From Sphingomonas lycopersici (GTDB lineage: Bacteria > Pseudomonadota > Alphaproteobacteria > Sphingomonadales > Sphingomonadaceae): a stretch of DNA of 64,000 nt. The stretch is from positions 1 to 64,000 of the forward strand of contig NZ_JANFAU010000006.1 in NCBI RefSeq assembly GCF_026130605.1. Direction: 5' to 3'. The stretch's first letter is position 1. Every line of letters begins with the position of its first letter. Both the position numbers and the translations under genes were made by a program. Below are positions 1 to 8,592 of this stretch, piece by piece. The notes beneath the pieces are model-generated. The model was not told the DNA's origin. It saw nothing but the letters and a program-made list of their open reading frames with translations, and did no database searches.

Positions 1-91
1 CCCGGAGAAGCCCGCCGGCAAGGAGCGCAGCGCAGACGCGTAGCAATTGCTACGCGCAAGCAAGCGACGCCGTCCGGCGGGCTTCTCCGGG
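1..91. repeat. Nested palindromic element
   Basis: Perfect 18-bp inverted repeat with arms 1-18 and 74-91. Between them, 37-56 is a perfect 20-bp palindrome centred on AATT. Nothing in the stretch reads like a real protein. It is probably an extragenic repeat or a transcription-termination structure belonging to a gene left of the window; no function is assigned. Confidence 0.6.
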
Positions 92-112
92 CGACCCCTT
101 CGGGGCGGGCGG

Positions 113-193
113 ATTTTGGCGCCATGCGGCGTCGCGCGTCGATCACGATGCATGAGCATCGCTCACTCCTTGCTCCTAGCCCGGCGCCAAAAT
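113..193. repeat. Inverted repeat upstream of lysK
   Basis: Arms ATTTTGGCGCC (113-123) and GGCGCCAAAAT (183-193) are exact inverse complements separated by 59 bases. With the preceding element they fill most of the 271 bases before lysK. The promoter of lysK should lie in or just after this stretch, but no convincing -35/-10 pair is visible. Confidence 0.45.
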
Positions 194-271
194 TCGCTCC
201 GTCACGACGCCTTCCTGGTTGGGCTTGGACCCTAGCCATCGCCGCCGCGTCTCGCTACGTCGCACCGCACC

Positions 272-1846
272 ATGACTGATGATCTCCGCACCGCAGCCCT
301 AGAGTCCAAGGCCTGGCCGTTCGAGGAAGCGCGCAAGCTTCTCAAGCGCTGGCCCGAGGGCAAACCGGGGGGCGAGGCGATCATCTTCGAAACCGGATAC
401 GGCCCGTCGGGGCTGCCGCATATCGGCACGTTCAACGAAGTGCTGCGCACGACGATGGTGCGCAACGCATTCAAGGCTTTGTCCGACCAGCCGACGCGGC
501 TGATCGCCTTTTCCGACGATATGGACGGGCTGCGCAAGGTGCCCGACAATGTCCCCAATCAGGCGATGCTCGCGCAATATCTCGGCAAGCCGCTGACCCA
601 GGTGCCCGATCCGTTCGAGAAGTTCGAAAGCTTCGCGCATCACAACAATGCGATGCTGCGCGCCTTCCTCGATCGCTACGGCTTCGACTACGAATTCGCT
701 TCGTCGACCGAATATTATGCCGCGGGCCGCTTCGACGAGCAGCTCCGCAACGTGCTGCGCAACTATGATGCGATCATGGCGGTGATGCTGCCGACGCTGC
801 GCGGCGAGCGCCAGGCGACCTATTCGCCGGTGCTGCCGGTCAGCCCCAAGTCGGGGGTGGTGCTGCAGGTGCCGGTCGAGGTGGTCGATGCCGAGGCGGG
901 GCTGATCCGCTTCGTCGACGAAGGCGAGACGATCGAGCAGAGCATCCTCGGCGGCAAGGCCAAGCTGCAGTGGAAGCCCGACTGGGGGATGCGCTGGGCG
1001 GCGCTGGGGGTCGATTATGAGATGCACGGCAAGGATTTGATCGATTCGGCGGCGCTCGGCGGGCGGATCTGCCAGATTCTCGGCGGGCGGAAGCCCGAGA
1101 CGCTCGTCTACGAGCTATTCCTCGACGAGAAGGGCGAGAAGATCTCCAAGTCCAAGGGCAACGGGCTCAGCCTCGAACAATGGCTGACCTATGGCCCCGA
1201 GGAATCGGTCGCCTTCTACGCCTATCGCGAGCCCAAGAAGGCCAAGCAGCTGTACATGGGGGTGATCCCGCGCGCGGTCGACGACTATTGGCAGTTCCGC
1301 GGCAATTATGCCGGGCAGGCGATCAAGGAGCGGCTCGGCAACCCGGTCCACCACATCCACGACGGGCGATTGCCCGAGGGCAATCTGCCGGTGACCTTCG
1401 GGCTGTTGCTCAACCTCGTCGGGGTGATGGGCGAGGCGTCGCCCGAGCAGGTATGGGGCTATCTCGGCAATTATGTCGCCGATGCCTCGCCGGCGCGCTA
1501 TCCCGAGCTCGATCGGCTGATCGGCTATGCGCTGGCCTATCACCGCGATTTCGTCGCGCCGACGCTCAAGCGCCGCGCGCCCGAGGGGGTCGAGGTGGCG
1601 GCGCTCGAACGGCTCGACGCGGCGCTCGCCGCGCTGCCCGCGGACGCCTCTGCGGAGGATATCCAGAACGAAGTCTATGAGATCGGCAAGACCGGCGGGT
1701 TCGCCGAATTGCGCGACTGGTTCCGCGCGCTCTACGAAACCCTGCTCGGATCGAGCCAGGGGCCGCGGATGGGGAGCTTCATCAAGCTCTACGGCATCGC
1801 CAACAGCCGCAAGCTGATCGCGGAGGCCCTGGGGCGGGCGGCATGA
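272..1846 (+). CDS. lysK: Lysyl-tRNA synthetase, class I
   Basis: Charges tRNA-Lys with lysine in the cytoplasm. The 524-residue protein is a class I (Rossmann-fold) LysRS, not the class II LysS of most bacteria. Visible signatures are the HIGH-type motif GLPHIGTFNE near residue 46 and the KMSKS-type motif KISKSKGNG near residue 291. Length fits the family (about 500-550). Class I LysRS is usual in Alphaproteobacteria, so this is probably the only LysRS. The ATG has no strong Shine-Dalgarno sequence, but the N-terminus fits. Its stop overlaps the nhaA start by four bases (ATGA), indicating translational coupling. Confidence 0.95.
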   Translation: MTDDLRTAALESKAWPFEEARKLLKRWPEGKPGGEAIIFETGYGPSGLPHIGTFNEVLRTTMVRNAFKALSDQPTRLIAFSDDMDGLRKVPDNVPNQAMLAQYLGKPLTQVPDPFEKFESFAHHNNAMLRAFLDRYGFDYEFASSTEYYAAGRFDEQLRNVLRNYDAIMAVMLPTLRGERQATYSPVLPVSPKSGVVLQVPVEVVDAEAGLIRFVDEGETIEQSILGGKAKLQWKPDWGMRWAALGVDYEMHGKDLIDSAALGGRICQILGGRKPETLVYELFLDEKGEKISKSKGNGLSLEQWLTYGPEESVAFYAYREPKKAKQLYMGVIPRAVDDYWQFRGNYAGQAIKERLGNPVHHIHDGRLPEGNLPVTFGLLLNLVGVMGEASPEQVWGYLGNYVADASPARYPELDRLIGYALAYHRDFVAPTLKRRAPEGVEVAALERLDAALAALPADASAEDIQNEVYEIGKTGGFAELRDWFRALYETLLGSSQGPRMGSFIKLYGIANSRKLIAEALGRAA

Positions 1847-3045
1847 CGGCGGCGCGGCGCGGCCCGACTTCCGCCCTGCGCGATTTCCTGCGCGGCGAGG
1901 CGGCGGGCGGCTTCGTGCTGGTCGCCGCGGCGGCGCTGGCGCTGATCGTCGCCAACCTGCCGGCGACGGCGGCGCTTTACGCGCATATCCTCCACGCCGA
2001 AACCGGCCCGGTGCTGGCGCCCGCGCTCGGGCCGATGACGGTCCATCTGTGGATCAACGACGGGCTGATGGCACTGTTCTTTCTGTTCGTCGGGCTGGAG
2101 ATCAAGCGCGAGCTGACCGATGGCGGGCTGGCGCGGGCGGACCAGCGGCAATTGCCGTTCATCGCCGCGGTGGCGGGGATGGCGGTGCCGGCGCTCACCT
2201 ATCTGCTGGTGGTCGGCGACAGCCCCGGGCTGCAACGCGGCTGGGCGATCCCGGCGGCGACCGATATCGCCTTTGCGATCGGGGTGATGGCGATGCTGGG
2301 GAAGCGCGTGCCCTCGTCGCTCAAGCTGCTGCTCACCACCGTCGCGATCGTCGACGATATGGGCGCGGTGGCGATCATCGCGCTTGCCTATACCGAGGAG
2401 ATACGCGCGGTTGCGCTGGTCGGCGCCGGGGTGGCGCTGGCGGTGCTGTATGTGATGAACCGGCGGGGCGTCCACGCGCTGTGGCCGTATCTCGCGGTCG
2501 GTGCGATATTGTGGCTGCTCGTGCTGCAATCGGGGGTCCATGCGACGATCGCCGGGGTGGCGACCGCCGCCTTCGTGCCGCTGGTGCGGACCCCCGGCGC
2601 GCCCGATGCGCCGCATTCGCCGCTCCACCGGCTCGAACATGCGCTCCACCCCTGGGTGGCCTATGCGATCGTCCCGCTGTTCGCCTTCGCCAATGCCGGG
2701 GTCGCGCTGGGCGGCGTCGGCTGGAGCGCGCTCGCGGCGCCGGTGGTGATCGGGGTGGCGCTGGGGCTGTTCCTCGGCAAGCAGATCGGGATTTTCGGCG
2801 CGATCTGGGGCGCGGCGCGGCTGGGGATCGCGCGGCGCCCGCACGGGGTAAGCTGGGCGCAGATCCACGGCATGGCGCTGCTCGCCGGGATCGGCTTCAC
2901 GATGAGCCTGTTCATCGGCGGGCTCGCCTTCCCCGGCGACGCGCGGCTGATCGCCGAGGTCAAGGTTGGGGTGCTTGCCGGTTCGCTGCTGTCGGCGGCG
3001 GCGGGGGCGGTGGTGCTGGCGCTCAGCGGGCGATCGCGCGGCTGA
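1843..3045 (+). CDS. nhaA: Na+/H+ antiporter NhaA
   Basis: Inner-membrane antiporter exchanging cytoplasmic Na+ (or Li+) for periplasmic H+, for pH and sodium homeostasis. The 400-residue length and about 12 hydrophobic segments fit NhaA. The conserved ATDIAFA segment and the VDDMGAV segment carry the acidic residues equivalent to E. coli Asp133 and Asp163/164. It overlaps lysK by four bases, so the two are cotranscribed. Its TGA directly abuts the inverted TCA stop of rlmE, forming the palindrome TGATCA, so no terminator separates the convergent genes. Confidence 0.95.
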   Translation: MTAARRGPTSALRDFLRGEAAGGFVLVAAAALALIVANLPATAALYAHILHAETGPVLAPALGPMTVHLWINDGLMALFFLFVGLEIKRELTDGGLARADQRQLPFIAAVAGMAVPALTYLLVVGDSPGLQRGWAIPAATDIAFAIGVMAMLGKRVPSSLKLLLTTVAIVDDMGAVAIIALAYTEEIRAVALVGAGVALAVLYVMNRRGVHALWPYLAVGAILWLLVLQSGVHATIAGVATAAFVPLVRTPGAPDAPHSPLHRLEHALHPWVAYAIVPLFAFANAGVALGGVGWSALAAPVVIGVALGLFLGKQIGIFGAIWGAARLGIARRPHGVSWAQIHGMALLAGIGFTMSLFIGGLAFPGDARLIAEVKVGVLAGSLLSAAAGAVVLALSGRSRG

Positions 3046-3720
3046 TCAGTCGCCCGCCGCGCGGCCCTTGAACCCCTGCGCGACGACGAACCATTCGACG
3101 CTGCCCTTGCGGCTCGCCGGGGGCTTGGCGTGCTTCACGGTGGTGAAATGGCGTTTCATCTCCGCCACCAGCGACGAATCGGCGCCGCCCGCGAAGACCT
3201 TGGCGACGAACGTCCCGCCCGGTGCGAGCACCTCGATCGCAAAGGCGAAGGCGGTCTCGACCAGCGCCATCGTGCGCAACGCATCGGTCTGCGGATGCCC
3301 GACGGTGTTCGCCGCCATATCCGACAGCACCAGATCGGGCGCGCCGCCCAGCGCGTCGATCAGCATCCCCGGCGCGGCATCGTCCATGAAATCGTGCTGG
3401 AAGATCGTCACCCCGTCGATCGGATCGACCGGCAGCAGGTCGATCCCCACCACCGCCGCCTTGGGCAGGCGGCGGCGCACCACCTGGCTCCACCCGCCGG
3501 GCGCGATGCCGAGATCGACCACCCGCTTGGCGCCCTTGAGCAGCCCGAAACGCTCGTCGAGTTCGGTCAGCTTATAGGCCGCGCGGCTGCGATATCCCTC
3601 GGCCTTGGCGCGGCGGACATAGGGGTCGTTGAGCTGGCGCTCGAGCCAGCGGGTCGATTGCGCGCTGCGGTTGCGCGCGGTGCGCACGCGCTGGTGCCCG
3701 CCCGATCCGCCGCGGCTCAT
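3046..3720 (-). CDS. rlmE: 23S rRNA (uridine-2'-O)-methyltransferase RlmE (FtsJ)
   Basis: SAM-dependent methyltransferase predicted to modify the 2'-O of a uridine in the 23S rRNA A-loop (U2552 in E. coli) late in 50S assembly. The 224-residue protein shows the SAM-binding VVDLGIAPGGWSQV segment, the LSDMAANTVG motif and a following Lys typical of the K-D-K-E catalytic tetrad of the RrmJ fold. I chose the ATG at 3720 because it overlaps the ppx stop by four bases and gives the normal family length; an upstream in-frame extension would read through ppx. The N-terminal 25 residues are Gly/Arg-rich. Confidence 0.92.
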   Translation of the reverse strand: MSRGGSGGHQRVRTARNRSAQSTRWLERQLNDPYVRRAKAEGYRSRAAYKLTELDERFGLLKGAKRVVDLGIAPGGWSQVVRRRLPKAAVVGIDLLPVDPIDGVTIFQHDFMDDAAPGMLIDALGGAPDLVLSDMAANTVGHPQTDALRTMALVETAFAFAIEVLAPGGTFVAKVFAGGADSSLVAEMKRHFTTVKHAKPPASRKGSVEWFVVAQGFKGRAAGD

Positions 3721-4754
3721 CGTGCGGTCGCCATCAGCCGGCGCAGGATGCCCTCGCGGATTCCGCGATCGGCCACCCCGAGCCGCTCGACCGGCCACAG
3801 ATCGAGGATCGTCTCGAGGATCGCACACCCCGCCACCACCAGATCGGCGCGCTCGCGCCCGATACACGGCAAGGCGGCGCGCTCGGCCGGGGACATATGC
3901 GCGAGGCTGTTCGATACCATACGCATCGCCGCCGCCGGCGCGATCAGCCCGTCGACCGCGGCGCGATCATAGCGATCGAGCCCGAGATGGACCGAGGCGA
4001 GCGTCGTCACCGTGCCCGAGGTGCCGAGCAAGCGCCGCTGCCGGTCGCCTGCCGGCAGCCGCGCAGCGAACGGCGCGAAGCTTTCGCGCACCAGCGACCG
4101 CATCCGCTCATAGGTTGCCGCACGCCCGGCGGAGCCGTCGGCCGCGGGAACGCTTTCGGTGAGCGAGACGACGCCCCACGGCGCCGAATGCCAGTCGAGC
4201 ACCGAGGGGACGGTGGTGGCGGTGTCGATCAGCACCAATTCGGTCGATCCGCCGCCGATGTCGAACACCAGCGCCGGCCCTTCGCCCGGCTCGAGCAGCA
4301 CATGGCAGCCGAGCACCGCGAGCCGCGCTTCTTCCTCGGCGGAGATGATATGCAGGTGGATCCCGGTCTCGGCGTGGACACGCGCGATGAATTCGGCGCC
4401 GTTCGACGCGCGGCGGCACGCCTCGGTCGCGACCGATCGCGCGAGCGCGACGTTGCGGCGCTTCAGCTTGTCGGCGCAGACGCGCAGCGCGGCCAGGGTG
4501 CGCTCGATCGCCGCATCGGACAGCCGCCCGCTGCTCGCCAGCCCCTCGCCGAGCCGGACGATGCGCGAGAAGGCGTCGACCACCGCGAAACCGTCGCCCT
4601 GCGGGCGGGCGATGAGCAGCCGGCAATTGTTGGTGCCGAGATCGAGTGCGGCATAATGGCGCGCGAATCCGGTGCGCGGGCGCGCCGAGGCTAGGGCCGA
4701 ACGGGCAGGGTCTGAGCCCTGCCGGTACGGCAAACTGGCGGAGCTGTCGCCCAT
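3717..4754 (-). CDS. ppx: Exopolyphosphatase / guanosine pentaphosphate phosphohydrolase, Ppx/GppA family
   Basis: Predicted to remove terminal phosphate from polyphosphate and/or to convert pppGpp to ppGpp. The ASKHA-fold signatures are present: phosphate-1 loop ALDLGTNNCRLL near residue 36 and phosphate-2 loop VFDIGGGSTELVLID near residue 164. At 345 residues it is the short two-domain form without the C-terminal HD domain. It lies directly upstream of rlmE with a four-base overlap, so the pair forms an operon. The N-terminal 25 residues are poorly conserved in appearance, and the start could be slightly downstream. Choice between Ppx and GppA is not possible from sequence alone. Confidence 0.88.
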   Translation of the reverse strand: MGDSSASLPYRQGSDPARSALASARPRTGFARHYAALDLGTNNCRLLIARPQGDGFAVVDAFSRIVRLGEGLASSGRLSDAAIERTLAALRVCADKLKRRNVALARSVATEACRRASNGAEFIARVHAETGIHLHIISAEEEARLAVLGCHVLLEPGEGPALVFDIGGGSTELVLIDTATTVPSVLDWHSAPWGVVSLTESVPAADGSAGRAATYERMRSLVRESFAPFAARLPAGDRQRRLLGTSGTVTTLASVHLGLDRYDRAAVDGLIAPAAAMRMVSNSLAHMSPAERAALPCIGRERADLVVAGCAILETILDLWPVERLGVADRGIREGILRRLMATAR

Positions 4755-4900
4755 TGCCGTCGGGTCACTTTCTATTCTGTTCTGCCGTCGCGGACCCTAT
4801 CGTCCGCCCGGTGCTTGGACGCGAGGCTACAGTTTCGTGACCCGACGAGCAAGCCGGCCTTGACCAGCCCGTATGTTCCAGCTTAGAGGCGCCCGCCTGT

Positions 4901-4974
4901 TGCCCCGTCGTCTAACGGCAAGACTACGGACTCTGACTCCGTCAATCGTGGTTCGAATCCACGCGGGGCATCCA
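4901..4974 (+). tRNA. tRNA-Gln (anticodon CUG)
   Basis: Full cloverleaf of 74 bases with encoded CCA. The acceptor stem pairs TGCCCCG (4901-4907) with CGGGGCA (4964-4970). The anticodon stem ACGGA/TCCGT closes the loop CTCTGAC, giving CTG. The T arm contains GGTTCGAATCC. The last 15 bases (4960-4974) are the attachment core of the integrative element to the right; the gene stays intact at attL. Confidence 0.96.
4960..4974 (+). other. attL core, integrative element
   Basis: CACGCGGGGCATCCA forms the 3' end of tRNA-Gln including CCA, and recurs exactly at 24670-24684. Flanking bases differ on both sides, which sets the core at 15 bp. Integration at the left end keeps the tRNA functional. Confidence 0.9.
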
Positions 4975-5091
4975 ATCCTTCTTCCGCCGACATTCGCCAC
5001 CGTTCAATTTCCTCTCGGGAAACGGAACGGATCGGATACGCATGTTCCGCTTATGTCCGTTGACGTTCGCGGCCAGCCATGAAAAGATGTG

Positions 5092-5110
5092 GGAACCAAT
5101 GAGGGTTCCG
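5092..5110 (+). promoter_or_regulatory. Inverted repeat over integrase ribosome-binding region
   Basis: GGAACC and GGTTCC, separated by AATGAG, form a short dyad ending just before the integrase ATG. The only plausible Shine-Dalgarno (GAGGG) lies inside it. It overlaps the decamer ATGTGGGAAC (5087-5096), which also occurs near attR (24597-24606). It may be an integrase arm site or an autoregulatory hairpin. Confidence 0.35.
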
Positions 5111-5111
5111 C

Positions 5112-6356
5112 ATGGGAAGGCTGACAGTCAACAGCGTTAAGGCCAAGCGCGCAGCCGGTCGTTACGGCGACGGCGATGGCCTCTATCTGCTTGTGAAGCC
5201 TTCGGGCACCCGATCATGGGTGCTGCGCGTGCAGGACGGCGGCCGTCGTCGCGACATCGGCTTGGGCGCGGTTCAGTGTGATTCGCTGATCGATAATCAC
5301 GGGCTAAGTGATGTCTCGGTGCTGCACCGAAAAATTCTCACACTCGCTGAAGCGCGCGAGAAGGCGACCATTCTCCGGCAATATGCAAAGGCCGGACGTG
5401 ACCCGATCCTAGAGCGCGACAAGGAACGGCGATCCGCACCGACCTTCAAGGAGGCGGCAACAACCTGCCACGAGGCTTTGAGCAAGGGATGGGCGCCGAA
5501 GCACGCGGCTGCGTTTCTCGCCTCGCTAGAAGAACACGCTTTCCCCGTCATCGGTTTGTATCGCGTGGATCAAATCGACGCAGGGCGTGTAATCGAGGCG
5601 CTGTCGCCGATCTGGACCGACAAGCCGGTCATGGCTCGCAAGGTGCGCCAGCGCATCGGAACGGTATTGGCGTTCGCGAAATCCAAAGGATGGCGGAAGG
5701 ACAGCGCGCCTGATCCTCAGGAATTGCGGCGGGGCCTCGCTAAACAACCAAAGCGCGGCAACTTCGCCGCCATGCCATATGCCGATGTTCCAAGCTTTTA
5801 CGCCGCAGTGAGCGCGAAGTCCGAGACAACGGGGCGTAGCGCGCTCCTGTTCCTCATTCTGACGGGCGCGCGGTCCGGTGAGGTGCGACATGCCCGCTGG
5901 TCGCATATCGATTTCGACGCCAAGCTGTGGCGTCGACCGGCGTCGCTGATGAAGACGGGCGAGGGGCATGACGTCACCTTGAACGGCGCCGCGCTCGCAC
6001 TCTTGAGGCGTCTGTACGAAGACAGGCAACTGAAGGTTGACGGGCTGATCTTCGCGGGGCGGCGCGGAAAGCCGCTGTCAGACATGACCCTGGCGAAAGT
6101 GCTGCGCGATGCAAAGCTACCATACGTCCCGCACGGCTTCCGATCGAGCTTCCGCGATTGGGCGGCGGAGAAGATGCACCGCATTCCCGATCCGGTGGCG
6201 GAGGCTGCGCTGGCGCATAAAGTGCCTGATGACGTCATTGCCGCGTACAAGCGGACGAAATTCCTCGCCCTACGGCGTGAGCTGCTGGAGGCATGGGGGA
6301 CGTTCGTTGTTTCATATCCAAGCCAGCCCGCTGACCATTTGGGACAGCCGGCATGA
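5112..6356 (+). CDS. int: Tyrosine site-specific integrase
   Basis: Catalyses insertion and excision of the element at tRNA-Gln. The 414-residue protein has the N-terminal arm-binding domain of P4-type integrases (residues 1-90, with GDGDGLYLLVKPSG). The catalytic domain carries Arg254 (TGARSGEV), the box His341-Gly-Phe-Arg344 and the nucleophile Tyr379 (AAYKRT), preceded by the LAHK segment. It is complete and uninterrupted, so probably active. It starts 137 bases from the tRNA and reads into the element, the usual geometry for tRNA-integrated islands. Its stop overlaps the next gene by four bases. Confidence 0.95.
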   Translation: MGRLTVNSVKAKRAAGRYGDGDGLYLLVKPSGTRSWVLRVQDGGRRRDIGLGAVQCDSLIDNHGLSDVSVLHRKILTLAEAREKATILRQYAKAGRDPILERDKERRSAPTFKEAATTCHEALSKGWAPKHAAAFLASLEEHAFPVIGLYRVDQIDAGRVIEALSPIWTDKPVMARKVRQRIGTVLAFAKSKGWRKDSAPDPQELRRGLAKQPKRGNFAAMPYADVPSFYAAVSAKSETTGRSALLFLILTGARSGEVRHARWSHIDFDAKLWRRPASLMKTGEGHDVTLNGAALALLRRLYEDRQLKVDGLIFAGRRGKPLSDMTLAKVLRDAKLPYVPHGFRSSFRDWAAEKMHRIPDPVAEAALAHKVPDDVIAAYKRTKFLALRRELLEAWGTFVVSYPSQPADHLGQPA

Positions 6357-7027
6357 ATGATGGTGACTGGACCGATGACCTGCGTCGGTTCCTTGTACTC
6401 CGCGAAGGCTGGGAGGACATTCAGCACCCGGTTCTGCGGGCGCGCAAGGCCTATATGCTTTTCAAGGCGGCCATTCGCATTGCCCGCGGATTGTGCGGAG
6501 AAGCGATGCTGCGTGAGGTTTACGGTCCGTCTGACGATGTGGACGGCAGGGACCGGCTGCTATTGATCGCGCGTCGACTGGAGGCCGCCGCGTGGATTTT
6601 TCTGCCATTCCACGGTCAGCCAGTGAGCTTATCCGCCGTTGCAGATGAAGCGGTTGCGGTTGCGAACGGCGACGATCCGCTAATCTTTGCTCGCCTCGGA
6701 AAGCTCAGCAAGGTGCGCCTGCTTGGGGAGAAACTCGAAGCGCTCAAATGGGAAGCGTGGTTGAGCGGCTTAGGCGTAAGCGCCGCCGACCGGCAGCATG
6801 CGATTACAACCGCCTATCTCGGCAATGGGGTGTGGGACAGCATTCGGCGCCGATGGGGTGAGGACGTCAATAAACACTTCGGCGAAAATCGTGTCGCGGA
6901 CGTACTGAAGCGGGAACGCCGCGATGGTTCGCGCTCGCTTCGTCGCTGGGTAATGCGGCCGGACGAGCACTGGGAAGCGGCGCTAGCTCGAAGCGGCAAT
7001 CGTTATCGAAGGGCGCGCGGCACCTAG
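6353..7027 (+). CDS. Hypothetical protein coupled to integrase
   Basis: A 224-residue soluble protein that I do not recognise. It overlaps the integrase stop by four bases (ATGA), so it is probably cotranslated with it. The middle (residues 45-130) is helical and rich in charged residues; the C-terminus is Arg-rich (RRARGT). There is no signal peptide, membrane segment or clear catalytic motif. Position right after int suggests a role in integration, excision control or copy control, but that is inference only. Confidence 0.7.
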   Translation: MNDGDWTDDLRRFLVLREGWEDIQHPVLRARKAYMLFKAAIRIARGLCGEAMLREVYGPSDDVDGRDRLLLIARRLEAAAWIFLPFHGQPVSLSAVADEAVAVANGDDPLIFARLGKLSKVRLLGEKLEALKWEAWLSGLGVSAADRQHAITTAYLGNGVWDSIRRRWGEDVNKHFGENRVADVLKRERRDGSRSLRRWVMRPDEHWEAALARSGNRYRRARGT

Positions 7028-7151
7028 AAGCGGACAGAATCTCTCGATTTTGTCCGGACGCACGCTCGCTTTTATGTCCTTGGACCGTCCGCCGTTTTCC
7101 GCATTATTTCGCTGTCGCCCGCTGGAACCCCAGCGCAATCGGAGGCGACAG

Positions 7152-7313
7152 ATGAAAATCACGGGTACGGTTCAAGAAGCTGAATTGGCTTCCGGCCTTG
7201 GTAAGACGACCATCTACCAAAAGATTGCCGAAGGAAAATTGAGGACGGTGACGGTTGGCCGGCGACGGCTGATCGTCTGGGACAGCCTGCGCGCTATGCT
7301 GGAAGCGGCGTGA
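7152..7313 (+). CDS. AlpA-like helix-turn-helix protein (excisionase/activator)
   Basis: A 53-residue protein consisting of one MerR/excisionase-type winged HTH: recognition region LGKTTIYQKIAEGKL followed by VGRRRLIVWDSL, the wing typical of AlpA/Xis proteins. The start at 7152 follows a GGAGG Shine-Dalgarno (7141-7145) at good spacing; the longer upstream reading lacks one. In P4 and Gram-negative satellites AlpA activates int and starts the satellite cycle. An alpA next to int is typical, and it could be the directionality factor here. Confidence 0.82.
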   Translation: MKITGTVQEAELASGLGKTTIYQKIAEGKLRTVTVGRRRLIVWDSLRAMLEAA

Positions 7314-7512
7314 CGCACCGTGTTCGCAGCAGCAAGGGCGAGCGGCCCTAAAACGCGAAAGGCCGGGACCGCCACAGTCCCGACCCCCGCAATTTTGTTC
7401 AACAACAGCACGATCGAAGATAGCCGTGGGGCCGACGCAGCGCAATGCTTTGCGCTCGTCCCGCGGATCATTGCACTCCACTGGCTGCGATCGGATTCGG
7501 GGGAGGGTGGCT

Positions 7513-7716
7513 ATGTCTGAGCCCTTCGCCACCGTCCCCGACGCCGCGCGCGCTTTGTTGGCCGTTGAAACGCTGACCGAGCGGGAAGGCCAGTTTTGCG
7601 GCGGCCTCGCATTTCGCGCGGCGCCGATAACCGATCGGCAAGCCCACTGGCTTCGGATCCTGCTTGAGCGCCACGGTCTGCCCCAGTTGATCAAGGGAGG
7701 CTCCGATGTCCATTGA
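7513..7716 (+). CDS. Small hypothetical protein
   Basis: A 67-residue protein beginning MSEPFATVPD, with a core FCGGLAFRAAPITDRQAHWL and a basic, helical C-terminus. The start is set by GGGAGGG just upstream. It overlaps the next gene by 11 bases, so it is the first gene of a tightly packed run ending with the RepA-like helicase. Its function is unknown. The preceding 200 bases (7314-7512) hold no convincing gene, only a 6-bp hairpin CGGGAC/GTCCCG at 7364-7382. Confidence 0.65.
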   Translation: MSEPFATVPDAARALLAVETLTEREGQFCGGLAFRAAPITDRQAHWLRILLERHGLPQLIKGGSDVH

Positions 7717-8038
7717 TCGCTATCCTGATATTGCCGGGCATCGCGGCGTTGATACGTCGATCGCGGCCGCGGAGGACGTCGCTCCAGCGGCGGGCCCCCT
7801 TCAACGAATTGTCCTCGCCGCCATCGCCGCGGCCGGTCCACTCGGCCGATCGACGAACGAAATCGCCGATCAGCTCGAATTGGACCGTGGCTCGATACAG
7901 CCGCGCACTTCCGAACTCAGGTTGAAGCGCCTGATTGCGGATAGCGGCCTTCGTCGCCGTAACGCGAACGGCAAGCGCGCCATCGTATGGGTGCTGCCGC
8001 AACACGCGCCGTCTTCTGCTTCGGTAGATCCAGCATGA
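7706..8038 (+). CDS. Winged-helix DNA-binding protein
   Basis: A 110-residue protein. Residues 33-95 look like a winged helix: helix IVLAAIAAAGPLGRS, recognition region NEIADQLELDRGSIQPRTSEL, then the wing LRRRNANGKRAIVWV. The first 30 residues are likely disordered. It is preceded by GGGAGG, overlaps the upstream ORF by 11 bases and the downstream gene by four (ATGA). Placement just before the replication gene suggests control of replication or of the early operon. Confidence 0.68.
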   Translation: MSIDRYPDIAGHRGVDTSIAAAEDVAPAAGPLQRIVLAAIAAAGPLGRSTNEIADQLELDRGSIQPRTSELRLKRLIADSGLRRRNANGKRAIVWVLPQHAPSSASVDPA

Positions 8039-8592
8039 TCGGCCGCGATCTGGAACGGGAGTTCGACGCCGCGGTCACGAACGTCCTGTCGGTTCACCTT
8101 GAGCGCCTTCGCGCGCTTGGGGTAGCCCCGGCCACAATCGCGCGGATCAACCTCGCATATCCGGCGCTCGGCATCGCGTCGGGGGCGATTGATCGGCATG
8201 GGGTTTTCGTTCCCGGCGACGGCGGCGCGCATGTCGTGCAGCCGCTCGTCGAGAATGGTGGCCTCGTCGATCTGATAGCCTGGCGCCCGGCCGCGCCCAC
8301 CCGCTGGGGTCTGCGCACCGGCCTCGGTTGGCTGCTCAACGCCGATACCGCCTTTTCGACGCGCTGGGATGGTGAGGTGCTGGATCTCTACGCCACACCG
8401 CTCGATTGGCTGCGCACCGATGCTCGCGGTGCCGTGGTTGTCGATTGGGATGCGCCGGACCTCGATAGCCTTCGATCGTTCGAACGCATCCGCTGCGGCA
8501 ACGACATGCTGGGGCGTACTCTTCGTCGCGCGCTGGACCGGCCGCGTCGGCTTCCCCGCATCGAAACGATGGAGGCGCGTCGTGCCGCGTGA
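8035..8592 (+). CDS. Replication-associated hypothetical protein
   Basis: A 185-residue protein between the winged-helix gene and the RepA-like helicase, overlapping both (4 and 11 bases). The middle, GGLVDLIAWRP to GAVVVDWDAPD, has alternating hydrophobic strands ending in acidic residues and faintly resembles a Toprim/primase-like module; I cannot confirm a zinc finger or catalytic residues. The start is the ATG overlapping the upstream stop. Coupling to the helicase gene makes a replication role plausible. Confidence 0.65.
   Translation: MIGRDLEREFDAAVTNVLSVHLERLRALGVAPATIARINLAYPALGIASGAIDRHGVFVPGDGGAHVVQPLVENGGLVDLIAWRPAAPTRWGLRTGLGWLLNADTAFSTRWDGEVLDLYATPLDWLRTDARGAVVVDWDAPDLDSLRSFERIRCGNDMLGRTLRRALDRPRRLPRIETMEARRAA

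Noticed and set aside
47..235. 62-residue rightward ORF at the window start
   Set aside because: Consists of inverted-repeat sequence; no ribosome site and no protein-like pattern.
7320..7520. 66-residue rightward ORF with GTG start
   Set aside because: No Shine-Dalgarno, contains a hairpin, and its end overlaps the better supported gene at 7513.
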